A stretch of DNA of 64,000 nucleotides from CAVQRC01 sp963715045 (GCA_963715045.1 CAVQRC010000045.1:1-64000), one strand, 5' to 3'. Shown: positions 11,081 to 19,320, counted from the first letter of the stretch. Translations and numbers: made by a program. The notes: generated from the sequence alone by a model not told the origin.

Positions 11081-12623
11081 TTACAGATCGTGTCCGCAGT
11101 AACTGAGGTTGAAACTCTTGTTGCACAACGGGAAATCAGAGATCTGCTGTTCGCGAAGCGACATCGCCAAACCGATCCAGTTGTGGAAGCTGGGGTCAAT
11201 GACCTTGTAATGGGCGAACTTGCCGTCGCCGTCGGTCAGGCCGACATGGCAGACGGCGCCACGCCAGGCCTCGACCAGCGACGCTCCAATCGCATTCGGT
11301 TGCAGCGGTCCCAGGTCGACGACGCACGTCGCCGTGGGGAAGTTGTGGCAGGTGCTCCAGCACGAACTCGCACGACCGCTGCACTTCCAGGTGCCTGACG
11401 TAAGCTCTTGCAAACGCGTCGCCGGTGTGCCATGTCGAGACGGGAATCTGCGCGAAGCGATAGTATCCGGACGGTGCATCGCGGCGGACATCGCGATCGT
11501 TGCCCGAGGCGCGACCTGCCATGCCGATCACGCCAAGTTGCCGGGCGGTCTCCACGGACACCGTCCCCGTGTCCTCGAAGCGGGCCATCACCGAGGACGA
11601 CGACCACAGCAGGTTGGCGGCACCCGTGACATCCCGCTGTGCGTCCGCCAACCGCGTCTGCAGCTCCGCACTCATTGCTTCTTCAATGTCGAACGCCACG
11701 CCACCCGGTCGCACCAGCCCGCGGCCGAATCGGCTTGCCGCAGATCAGCGGCCGTTGCGTTGAGGAAATCACCACGAATCCGGCCGCAAAAGGAAAGTGT
11801 CGGCAAATACCCGACATCGCCGGCCAGAGCTCCGAGGTCACCCGTATGGTTCGCAAGGCGTTCCAGCTCCAAGGCCACGGCGCGGATGGCCTGCGCGGAG
11901 CGGTGCTTCCGTCCCAGCGAGGCCTTCCAGCAATTGGCAATACGCCGTGGCGTGGCCGACCGACGTGTCGCCGGCCAGCGTTTCCATGTAGTGCAGGGTT
12001 CGCTTGTCCGGTCCGCCGATCAGGCGACGTTCGATGCCACGGTGCTGATAGCCGAGTTCAATCTCCAGCGTGAAGACGTGTTCGCCGTGGCATTGGAAGC
12101 GAAAGTGCCCCGGTTCGATCACGCCCGCGTGAACCGGACCGACGGCCACTTCATGAATCTCGTTGCCGCGAATCTTGAAGTAGTCGGTGCCGTCGGGTTG
12201 TACGCACGGCAGGATCCTGTCACCAACCGTTCGGCCCCAAGCGTCCTGGTCCGGGCGATACGAGTGATGAAAGCGGATTGGCTTGAGCCACGGATGACCC
12301 TCGGGCACGACACCCCATTGCTCGGCCAGTTCGCGTTCGAACCAATGCGCTGACGTGATGTGTTGCGTCAGCGACGGATATCGATCACCGACGTCGGTGG
12401 CCAACAGCCAGATCCCGCCTGTCGCCGCGACGCTCGTCAATCCGTAGAGCCTGAGCGTCTGCGGCCCTTGGGGAACGCCAAACAAGGCCAGCAGCGCGGC
12501 GCTGCGGTGTGTGAGCTGCACGGCCAACGCTTCGCGAAAGTCATCCAACGGCACGACCGGAACGTCGGCGATCGGGATGGGCTGCGCGTTGAACGTCGGA
12601 ATGGCTGCCGTGGCGACACTCAT
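11081..12623 (-). CDS. NuoC-NuoD fusion (HycE/HyfG-like large subunit) without NiFe ligands, about four frameshifts
   Basis: Large subunit of an Ech/Hyf-like complex. The N-terminal NuoC-like domain ends FERELAEQWGVVPEGHPW. The NuoD-like domain begins EPGHFRFQCHGEHVF and continues ELGYQHRGIERRL. Where [NiFe] hydrogenases have the first CxxC, this protein reads LAGDTSVGHATAYCQ. The C-terminus LCNKSFNLSYCGHDL lacks the DPCxxC motif. It is therefore unlikely to be a hydrogenase. Frame breaks near 11925, 11763, 11725 and 11330 rejoin conserved sequence such as ELERLANHTGDLGALAGDVG and GPLQPNAIGASLVEAWRG. ATG 12623 has AAGGAG eleven bases upstream and overlaps the preceding regulator gene by four bases. 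Confidence 0.75.
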
Positions 12624-13318
12624 CTTTGCTGCAGCTCCTTGCTTTCGGCGAAGTTGGCTTCCGCCGCGCGAACGGCCGCTACAAGTCGGGTCCTGTCGGG
12701 GTGCGACCGCAACAGTTTGCGGAAATCTGTCGATTTGAGTACGCAAGCCAAACGCGCGAGCAGTTGCAGGTGCTCGTGGACGGTCGGGCAGATCATCAGA
12801 AAGAGGATATCGACCAGCTTGCCGTCCCCGGCGTGGTAGTCCAGCGGCTGCGCCAGGTAACACGCACGTACGACCGATTCACCGCCCGGCAAGACAACCG
12901 GATAACGCGGATGTGGGATCGCGATCCCGTTTCCGATGGCCGTCCCTCCGGACTTCTCGCGGGCCATCAGCAGGTCGAGCAAACGGACACGATCGAAGGA
13001 AGCGGGTACCGGCAGGTCGACGAGTGCTGCACGAAAGACTTCGTAACGGTCGTCACCGTCGACTCGCAGCGCCACGCCGCCCCGCTCCACCGCATCCGCC
13101 AGACTCAACTCAGCAACGTGGTCGCCATTGATCTCCTGAAAAATCGTCGGGGAGAACGACCGCTGCGTGGTTGCCGCCCATTCCAGCAACTCCGAGCGAT
13201 CGAAGCGGTATTGCGACTTGACGTCGTGCGCCGGAAGATTGTCTTCCTTGACCCACCGCGTGACGGTGTTTTCCGACACGTCGAACAGCTCGGCGACCTC
13301 GCGAAGCGTTAATTGCAT
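12620..13318 (-). CDS. Helix-turn-helix / PTS EIIA-type regulator
   Basis: Cytosolic regulator of 232 residues and the first gene of the DAB/Hyf-like operon. Residues 3-50 form an excisionase/MerR-like helix-turn-helix (LREVAELFDVSENTVTRWV). Residues ~70-225 form a PTS EIIA type-2 domain (fructose/nitrogen PTS class). The phosphorylatable His is at about 136 in GNGIAIPHPRYP. ATG 13318 has GGAG nine bases upstream. The stop overlaps the next start (ATGA). It could control the operon or sense metabolic state through the PTS-Ntr phosphorelay. No PTS EI or HPr gene is in the window. The gene is intact, unlike most of its neighbours. Confidence 0.85.
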   Translation of the reverse strand: MQLTLREVAELFDVSENTVTRWVKEDNLPAHDVKSQYRFDRSELLEWAATTQRSFSPTIFQEINGDHVAELSLADAVERGGVALRVDGDDRYEVFRAALVDLPVPASFDRVRLLDLLMAREKSGGTAIGNGIAIPHPRYPVVLPGGESVVRACYLAQPLDYHAGDGKLVDILFLMICPTVHEHLQLLARLACVLKSTDFRKLLRSHPDRTRLVAAVRAAEANFAESKELQQR

Positions 13319-13671
13319 CTGGTGCGTCTCCGTGATCGTGGCTGGACCGAGCCGATCGGGCCAAGGGCTGAAGACAACGTGGCCGGCTCCATGGCCCTTA
13401 CAAATATCGCTTCTGGGGCCGCGGTAGAAGCGGGTTTTCGATTACAAATCTGTAAGGTTTGCCCCTACGCCTGGCGACCATTACAAATCTGTAAGGAAAC
13501 TCCTGCGGACCTCGAAAGCGAAGCAACTTTACGCGATAACCGTGCGGGATAGGCGCGGCGCTCCGCGGAGACACTGCCCACGATCGGTTCCAGGAACACC
13601 ACGATGGAGGGGACGGCTTGGCATCTGCGACAGGGACGGCCCTCCAACTCCCTGCAACTGCCTGGATCGCG
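13319..13671. other. Divergent intergenic region between operon and two-component genes
   Basis: This 353-base stretch separates the minus-strand DAB/Hyf-like operon from the plus-strand two-component system and must hold both promoters. I see the operator-like repeats listed separately but no convincing sigma-70 hexamer pair. Confidence 0.6.
13398..13494. promoter_or_regulatory. Paired inverted-repeat operators TTACAAATCTGTAA
   Basis: Two identical 14-base sites TTACAAATCTGTAA (13442-13455 and 13481-13494) each form TTACA/TGTAA arms around AATC. They lie 39 bases apart, and each is followed by GG. A third half-like site TTACAAAT lies at 13398-13405. The layout fits binding of a dimeric response regulator next to its own gene or the divergent operon. 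The A+T-rich sites stand out in G+C-rich DNA. Confidence 0.6.
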
Positions 13672-14343
13672 ATGAACCTGTTGCTTGTCGAAGACGACTC
13701 ACTCCTCGGTAAGTCGCTCCAGCGGGGACTGACGGACCTGGGACACCAGTGCGATTGGGTCACCGACGGCGAAGAAGCGCTTCGGCAGGCGGGCAGCGAG
13801 CCATTTGACGTGATCGTGCTGGACTTGATGCTGCCGGACCTGTCGGGGCTGGAGGTTCTTCGCCGCTTGCGAAAGGACGGTGTCGAAATTCCCGTGCTGA
13901 TCCTGACGGCTCTGGGATCCGTCGACGAACGCGTCACGGGATTGCAGGCCGGGGCGGACGATTACCTGGTGAAACCGTTTGCGTTCGCAGAGCTCGCCGC
14001 ACGCCTGGACGCACTCTCCCGGCGGGCCAGTAAAGCCGTCAAGACGGAGTTACATGAGGGACCGCTGGCGTTGGACTTGCGTACGCGTCGTGCAACGCGC
14101 GACGCGACAGAAATCGAATTGACACCGACCGAGTTCAGCTTGCTGGAGTTTCTGATGCGCAACGTGAATCAGACAGTCACGCGTCGGATGCTCTGCGAGC
14201 ACCTGTGGGAAGCCAACTGGGAAGGCGTCACCAACGTCATCGAAGTCCACATCAACCGCCTGCGAGCGAAAGTCGATCGCGGCTATGACGACCGCTTGAT
14301 TCACACCGTGCGAGGAATCGGCTATGTCCTGCGCACACGATAG
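13672..14343 (+). CDS. OmpR-family response regulator
   Basis: Two-component response regulator, 223 residues. The receiver domain has the acidic pair in LLLVEDDS, the phospho-acceptor Asp at 51 (VIVLDLMLPDLSG), a Thr in LILTALG and the Lys in YLVKPF. The C-terminal winged helix is OmpR/PhoB type (ELTPTEFSLLEFLMRN, then VIEVHINRLRAKVD). The frame extends upstream to a TTG at 13618, but homologues begin at the receiver, so ATG 13672 is chosen. It overlaps the kinase gene by 20 bases and is likely co-translated with it. It probably recognises the TTACAAATCTGTAA pair upstream. The stimulus is unknown. Confidence 0.9.
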   Translation: MNLLLVEDDSLLGKSLQRGLTDLGHQCDWVTDGEEALRQAGSEPFDVIVLDLMLPDLSGLEVLRRLRKDGVEIPVLILTALGSVDERVTGLQAGADDYLVKPFAFAELAARLDALSRRASKAVKTELHEGPLALDLRTRRATRDATEIELTPTEFSLLEFLMRNVNQTVTRRMLCEHLWEANWEGVTNVIEVHINRLRAKVDRGYDDRLIHTVRGIGYVLRTR

Positions 14344-15901
14344 GCGGGCGTGGATGCGATCGCTGCGGTTCCGACTCATGGTGTGGAACGCGATTGTCGT
14401 AATCGTGACCGCCTGCGTCACTCTGGTCGCGTTGCGGGAGGGCGTCCGGGTCACGCTGATTCGGGAGTTCGATCAGATGCTCCGGGAGGATTTGCGGGAG
14501 ATCGAGATCGCCGTGATGGCCCACGAAGACAAGGCGACGCTCTACGAGCAACTCGACCGGAAGGACTCCGGCCATGCCCAGCATAAGTGGTTCGCGGAAT
14601 TGATCGACGCGGACGGGAGCACCGAGTATCAATCGATGCACGCTCCCCCGAACGAACTCTGGGAAGATGTCGAGCCGCTTTCTCCCCACACAGCTGGTGA
14701 ATGGCGTCTGTTGGCCAAGTCAATTCCGGGTGAACGCATCACGATTCGAGTCGGGGCGTCGCAAAGTCTGATGAACGCCGATATCGCGCGGCTGGATCGC
14801 TTCGTCGTGCTGTGCGCCTGCGGCGTTCTGGTGGTCGCTCCGCTGTGCGGGTACTGGCTCGCCGGGCGTGCAACCCAGCCGCTCGCGGAGATTATCCAGA
14901 CCACCGCTCGATTGCGGCCATCTTATCTGCACGAGCGCCTGGCGATTCGCGGAACGGGCGACGAATTGGATCGGCTGTCGGAAACCCTGAATCGACTCCT
15001 TGACCGGATCGGCAGCTATCTGCAGGAGCATCGCGACTTTCTCGCCAATTCCGCCCACGAGTTGCGTACGCCACTGGCCGCGATTCGAAGCAGCATCGAG
15101 GTGGCTTTGGCCGGTGGACGCACGAGCGAGGAGTACGAGGAACTGCTCAGCGAAATCATTGAGGAGTCGGGCAGTCTGGAATTGCTGGTGAATCAGTTAC
15201 TGCTGTTGTCGGAGACCGAAGCGGAACGACTCAAGGTCGTCAAGCAGCGAATCCAGTTGGATGAACTCGTTGAGAAAGCGATTGACATGTTCGGTGGCGT
15301 CGCCGAGTTTCGCGACATCAAACTCGCCTGCCCTGCGCTGCCGTCTGCGATCGTGCACGGCAATCAGCAGCATCTTCGCCAGGTGATTTACAATTTGCTC
15401 GACAACGCGCTCAAGTTCACGCCGGCGGGCGGACGCGTGACGGTGCAGCTACGGATCGACGCGGCCCGCGACGCCGTCGTGTTCTCCGTCGGTGACTCCG
15501 GGCCGGGGATTCCCGAAGGCGATTTACCGCACGTGTTCGATCGCTTCTTTCAAGGTCACCGTCCCCGGACCGGTCCGTCCGAGAAGCGAGGTACCGGACT
15601 CGGGTTGAGTATTTGCCAGGCCATTGTTCAGGCCCATGATGGCACCATCGAAGTCGCCAGCCAGGTCGGCCACGGCACGCGATTTACCGTGTGCTTGCCG
15701 AGGGGCGACGATCGTGGGCATTCCGTACCCGCGGGCGAGGGGGGAGATTGCCAGGCCACCCCGAGCGAATCCCCTCCCAGCGCAACTCCTCCAGCGGAAA
15801 TCAGCCAGAGTACGGCGTCGGTTGTCACCTCCGGTTCTCGTACGAGCACGCGGAACTCGACGATTTGTCTGCGACGAATCCGAAGCGACGCACGCGATTA
15901 A
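14324..15901 (+). CDS. Sensor histidine kinase
   Basis: Membrane histidine kinase of 525 residues, cognate to the preceding regulator. Transmembrane helices lie at about 17-38 and 154-176, flanking a periplasmic sensor of ~115 residues. A HAMP linker follows (PLAEIIQTTARL). The H-box is FLANSAHELRTPLAAIRSS with the phosphorylated His at about 245. The ATPase boxes are N (LLDNALKFTPAGG), G1 (VGDSGPGIP), F (DRFFQG) and G2 (GTGLGLSICQ). ATG 14324 has GAGGA in good position and overlaps the regulator; ATG 14354 is the alternative. The last ~55 residues after VCLPRG are low-complexity Ser/Thr/Pro sequence beyond the usual end of the family. Confidence 0.9.
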   Translation: MSCAHDRRAWMRSLRFRLMVWNAIVVIVTACVTLVALREGVRVTLIREFDQMLREDLREIEIAVMAHEDKATLYEQLDRKDSGHAQHKWFAELIDADGSTEYQSMHAPPNELWEDVEPLSPHTAGEWRLLAKSIPGERITIRVGASQSLMNADIARLDRFVVLCACGVLVVAPLCGYWLAGRATQPLAEIIQTTARLRPSYLHERLAIRGTGDELDRLSETLNRLLDRIGSYLQEHRDFLANSAHELRTPLAAIRSSIEVALAGGRTSEEYEELLSEIIEESGSLELLVNQLLLLSETEAERLKVVKQRIQLDELVEKAIDMFGGVAEFRDIKLACPALPSAIVHGNQQHLRQVIYNLLDNALKFTPAGGRVTVQLRIDAARDAVVFSVGDSGPGIPEGDLPHVFDRFFQGHRPRTGPSEKRGTGLGLSICQAIVQAHDGTIEVASQVGHGTRFTVCLPRGDDRGHSVPAGEGGDCQATPSESPPSATPPAEISQSTASVVTSGSRTSTRNSTICLRRIRSDARD

Positions 15902-16029
15902 ACAGATCCTGGCGGACGTCAACCTTGAGATTCATCAGGCAGGGGGAGACGAATCAACCGCCGCGTAAGCGGGTCTCGAGGAAACGCGTCGACAACGCGA
16001 CATCGTGGTCCAGCAAGGTGTCCCTGCGG

Positions 16030-16824
16030 TCAAGCCTGGACGTGATCGTGTTCGCCGATGTGGCGGCTGCAGTAGCAGAGTTCGCCGGCACACTTCGAGC
16101 AGTAACGAAACTGCATTTTCGGATCGTCGGCGCTGGTCAGGCCGCAGACCGTGCACTTGTGGCGGTAGGCGACGGCGGGGCGCTTCGAACGGGCCTCGAA
16201 CTTCGATCGCCGCTGCCGATCTCGAACGCGGCCCGCGATCTGGGGGCCGAAGAACAGAAAGAAATTCAGGACCGCCGCCGCGATCTCCACCCGCGTCGTC
16301 AGCGATCCCTGGATGAACCCGAGGGCCAGCCCGATCCAGGCCAGCAGGGCCAGCCACTTGACGCGAATCGGAAGGATAAAAAACAGGTTTAACGTGAAGT
16401 CGGGAAATACGTACGCGAACGCGAGAAAGACGGTCGTCGAGAGAAAAATCACGTTGGCCGGGCCGGTGCCGAAGAACGCGGCAGCCGTCGTGGCCAGATA
16501 GCCGACCAAGAGAAACAGGTTCAGTCGGAAAGCACCCCAATACTGAGTCAGCGCCGAACAGTAGAGATAGAACAGATGCCAGAAAATCAGAGCGAACAGC
16601 GGATTGGTGAGCGGTGGCATGAACACATAGGTGATGAGCCGCCAGAACTCTCCGTGCTCCAGAACGAGACGCGGAAAAAATGCGATCCTTTCCACGACGT
16701 GAGGACCCTGGACCTCGGGCCGGGCGAGTATAAACACCAGCACTTGACCGGCGATCAGCACGACGGGGACGTTGGGCGCGCCCAGCCAGGCGAACTTGCG
16801 TTCCAGCCGTTCGAGGAATTTCAT
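16030..16824 (-). CDS. Rhomboid-like membrane protein with C-terminal zinc ribbon
   Basis: Integral membrane protein of 264 residues with about six hydrophobic segments in rhomboid/Derlin style (FWRLITYVFMPPLTNPLFALIF, then NVIFLSTTVFLAFAYVF). I do not find the GxSG catalytic serine motif of active rhomboid proteases, so it may be an inactive, Derlin-like relative. After the last helix, near residue 220, a cytosolic tail carries CTVCGL, YCSKCAG and CYCSRHIGEHDH, a zinc-ribbon or cross-brace-like set of Cys and His. It stands alone between the histidine kinase and a small membrane protein. The function is unknown. Confidence 0.75.
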   Translation of the reverse strand: MKFLERLERKFAWLGAPNVPVVLIAGQVLVFILARPEVQGPHVVERIAFFPRLVLEHGEFWRLITYVFMPPLTNPLFALIFWHLFYLYCSALTQYWGAFRLNLFLLVGYLATTAAAFFGTGPANVIFLSTTVFLAFAYVFPDFTLNLFFILPIRVKWLALLAWIGLALGFIQGSLTTRVEIAAAVLNFFLFFGPQIAGRVRDRQRRSKFEARSKRPAVAYRHKCTVCGLTSADDPKMQFRYCSKCAGELCYCSRHIGEHDHVQA

Positions 16825-17003
16825 CAGTCAGGCCGGGGAGAGGGCGGAGCGGGCTGCCGTCGGCGGGCGTAGGGAGCTGGTGGCTTGCAGGGAGTTGGGA
16901 CGCGTAGCCGGCGTCACCCGGCAGGCGTCGAGCCGGGGGCGATTGGCCGCCACCTGAACGGCCCGCATTGACTGTGCTGAACAGTCAGAATCCTGAGCAG
17001 CGG

Positions 17004-17177
17004 TCAGGCATCTTCGTGTCGGGTACCGAGTACGCGATCGAAGATGAAGAACAAGACGCCCACGGCGGCCCACATGGCTGGATACGCCAGCATGATAGGA
17101 CCGTCAAACGCAATCCAGGCGAAGATGCACCAGGCCAGGAAAACAATCGGCAGTGAATACTTGATGTCGGGGATCAT
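17004..17177 (-). CDS. Small two-helix membrane protein
   Basis: A 57-residue protein starting MIPDIKYSLPIVFLAWCIFA. Two hydrophobic helices are separated by a short loop (FDGPIMLAYP), and the tail is charged (DRVLGTRHEDA). The frame runs further upstream, but ATG 17177 begins at the hydrophobic unit. I do not recognise the family. The composition and clean hydrophobic pattern support a real gene. Confidence 0.5.
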   Translation of the reverse strand: MIPDIKYSLPIVFLAWCIFAWIAFDGPIMLAYPAMWAAVGVLFFIFDRVLGTRHEDA

Positions 17178-17315
17178 GACGGCAACAGGGGGCGGTCGGA
17201 TTGAGCGTACCAGAGTTCCCCGATAGGGTAGGGGGCGACTCCCCAGGCGGTCAAGGCGGGTGATCGGACACGTCTGGTGGGCGGGCATCTGGAGCACGCC
17301 TATAATCGTGGTGCC

Positions 17316-18326
17316 ATGTCGATTATCGAGCTACGCGACCTCAGCAAGTCGTACCGGGTGTATCAGAAGCGGGAAGGGCTGAGAGCTGCCATCACGGGTC
17401 TTTTTCGCCGGGATTATCGGGAAATCAAGGCGGTTGAGGGGATCGATCTGACGGTCGAGGCGGGTGAGTTCGTGGCATTTCTGGGGCCGAACGGGGCGGG
17501 CAAGACGACGACTCTGAAGCTGCTCTCGGGCGTGATCACGCCGACCTCGGGCGAGGCCACCGTGATGGGGCACATCCCCTGGCATCGCAACAATGCCTAT
17601 CGGCGACGCTTTGCGCTGGTGATGGGTCAGAAGAACCAGCTGTGGTGGGATTTGCCGGCGGCCGAATCGTTCCGCCTTCACCAGCAGATCTACCGGATTG
17701 CACCCGAGGCGTTCGAGCGGACGCGGGACGAACTCGTCGACTTGCTGGGCGTCGGCGAGCTGCTTCATCAGCCGGTACGCGAGTTGTCCCTCGGTGAACG
17801 GATGAAGATGGAACTCATCGCCGCTCTGCTGCATTCGCCCGACGTCCTGTTTCTCGATGAGCCCACGATCGGGCTGGACGTGATTGCCCAGCACAACGTG
17901 CAGACGTTCCTGAAGCATTACCAGCAGGTACGGCGGATCACGATCCTGCTGACCAGTCACTACATGAAGGATGTGGCCGCGTTGTGCCGCCGAGTCGTGA
18001 TCATTGCCCAGGGGCGGATCATGTACGACGGTTCGCTGGCGGGAATCATCGACGAGTTCAGCGGGCACAAGATCCTGACACTTCAGTTTGCCGACGGCGA
18101 GTTGCCGGACAATCTGGCCCGATTCGGCGAGGTGATCGAATGGGTGTCGCCCAAAGCCAAGATCCGCGTCGATCGAGCGGTGATTTCGGAAGTTCTTGCG
18201 AGCGTTCTCGATTCCCATCCCATTCTGGATGTGAGCGTCGAAGATCCCCCCCTGGAAGAAGTGATCGCCGAAGTTTTCGCCAAGAGCAGCGCGGCTCGAT
18301 CCCGTCTGGTCGCAGCGGGCAAGTGA
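17316..18326 (+). CDS. ABC exporter ATP-binding protein (NatA/COG4586-like)
   Basis: ATPase of an ABC-2 exporter, 336 residues. Walker A is GPNGAGKTTT, the signature is LSLGERMKMEL, Walker B is DVLFLDEPTIGLD and the switch His lies in LLTSHYM. A C-terminal extension after residue ~245 is usual for the NatA-like COG4586 group. ATG 17316 begins MSIIELRDLSKSYRVY. A TATAAT at 17301-17306 lies just before it, which would imply a very short leader. The two following membrane genes supply the permease pair. The substrate is unknown; planctomycetes carry this three-gene set widely. Confidence 0.9.
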   Translation: MSIIELRDLSKSYRVYQKREGLRAAITGLFRRDYREIKAVEGIDLTVEAGEFVAFLGPNGAGKTTTLKLLSGVITPTSGEATVMGHIPWHRNNAYRRRFALVMGQKNQLWWDLPAAESFRLHQQIYRIAPEAFERTRDELVDLLGVGELLHQPVRELSLGERMKMELIAALLHSPDVLFLDEPTIGLDVIAQHNVQTFLKHYQQVRRITILLTSHYMKDVAALCRRVVIIAQGRIMYDGSLAGIIDEFSGHKILTLQFADGELPDNLARFGEVIEWVSPKAKIRVDRAVISEVLASVLDSHPILDVSVEDPPLEEVIAEVFAKSSAARSRLVAAGK

Positions 18327-18364
18327 TGCCCAGTGGTGTTTTACAGCGCGATCGTGTGATCGAG

Positions 18365-18506
18365 TACCGGCGTTGAACGGAACGCCATCGCCCGGCAGAA
18401 TACCGGCGTTGAATGGAGCGCCATCCCCCGGCAGAGCCGGGGGCTCCGGCGAATGGAACTGACCCCCGACCCCTGACCCCTGACCCCCGATCCCTGACCC
18501 CTGACC
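18365..18506. repeat. 36-bp tandem pair followed by GACCCCT heptamer tract
   Basis: Two 36-base direct repeats (18365-18400 and 18401-18436) begin TACCGGCGTTGAA and end CCCGGCAGA. A purine/pyrimidine-skewed tract then runs from about 18459 to 18506, built from variants of GACCCCT with a 7-base period. The tract runs into the first codons of the next gene. Related G/C heptamer runs are scattered through many bacterial genomes. Confidence 0.75.
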
Positions 18507-19316
18507 ACCTACTGGATCATCTTCCGCACGTGCCTTGAGGAGCGTCTCGTTTACCGAGGCGACTTCGCGCTGGGAACGTTGATGCGGTTTCTGCCGATCG
18601 TGACCCAGGTGTTTCTGTGGACTGCCGTATTTGCGTCTGCCTTTCAATCGCCGGAGGAGGGGTCCATTCGCGGTTATTCCCGGGACGACTTCATTGCGTA
18701 TTACCTGCTGGCAATGGTCGCCAGGGCTTTTTCCAGTATGCCGGGGCTTGCTTCGGGTACGGCGCTGCAGATTCGCAACGGCGAGATCAAGAAGTTCATG
18801 ATCCAGCCCATCGATCTGGTTGGCTTCCTGCTCACCGCCCGGGTGGCCCACAAACTCGTGTATTACCTCGTTGCGATCGCCCCCTTCGCACTCGTGTTCT
18901 TCCTCTGTCGTGGTTACTTCCACGGCTGGCCAGCTCCAGAGATTCTGGCTGCGTTCATCTGCAGCCTGATTCTCGGTTTCCTGCTGGGATTCTTTCTCGA
19001 GGCTGCCATCGGCATGATCGGCTTCTGGTTTCTCGAGGTCAGCTCTCTGCTGTTTATCTACATGCTGTTCAGCTTTTTCTGCTCCGGTCACATGTTCCCG
19101 CTCGACATCCTTCCCGAGCCTTATCGGACGATCGTCGATTATCTGCCGCTGAAGTATCTGGCCTACTTTCCGGCGGCCGTGTTTCTCGGCAAGGTTCAAG
19201 GATCGCAACTCGTCGAGGGACTCCTGGTCGAACTCGGCTGGGTCGTGTTTCTCATCGCCCTCTGCCGCTTCGCGATGCGCCGCGGCTTCGCCCGCTACAG
19301 CGGCTTTGGAGGCTGA
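18501..19316 (+). CDS. ABC-2 permease (COG4587-like), probable CTG start
   Basis: Membrane subunit of about 271 residues with six hydrophobic segments, partner of the ATPase at 17316. The conserved N-terminus TTYWIIFRTCLEERLVYRG is in frame back to CTG 18501, and a TGA lies two codons before that CTG. No ATG, GTG or TTG precedes the conserved part; the first conventional starts are TTG 18579 and ATG 18582, which would delete about 27 residues. I therefore prefer CTG 18501, immediately after the heptamer repeat. An alternative is that repeat growth replaced the original start. Later segments include GEIKKFMIQPIDLVGFLL and GHMFPLDILPEP. Confidence 0.75.
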   Translation: MTTYWIIFRTCLEERLVYRGDFALGTLMRFLPIVTQVFLWTAVFASAFQSPEEGSIRGYSRDDFIAYYLLAMVARAFSSMPGLASGTALQIRNGEIKKFMIQPIDLVGFLLTARVAHKLVYYLVAIAPFALVFFLCRGYFHGWPAPEILAAFICSLILGFLLGFFLEAAIGMIGFWFLEVSSLLFIYMLFSFFCSGHMFPLDILPEPYRTIVDYLPLKYLAYFPAAVFLGKVQGSQLVEGLLVELGWVVFLIALCRFAMRRGFARYSGFGG

Positions 19317-19320
19317 TCGC

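Noticed and set aside
11081..12623. Energy-converting [NiFe] hydrogenase
   Set aside because: Both nickel-binding CxxC motifs are missing, so hydrogenase activity is not supported.
1681..13318. Carboxysome or Calvin-cycle locus
   Set aside because: No Rubisco, phosphoribulokinase or shell protein genes are present; only uptake-type genes are seen.
17301..17306. TATAAT as a promoter for the ABC ATPase gene
   Set aside because: No matching -35 hexamer, and the start codon follows only ten bases later. Mentioned in the gene entry but not called.
18365..18436. Possible CRISPR unit (36-base repeats)
   Set aside because: Only two copies, directly abutting, with no spacers and no cas genes.
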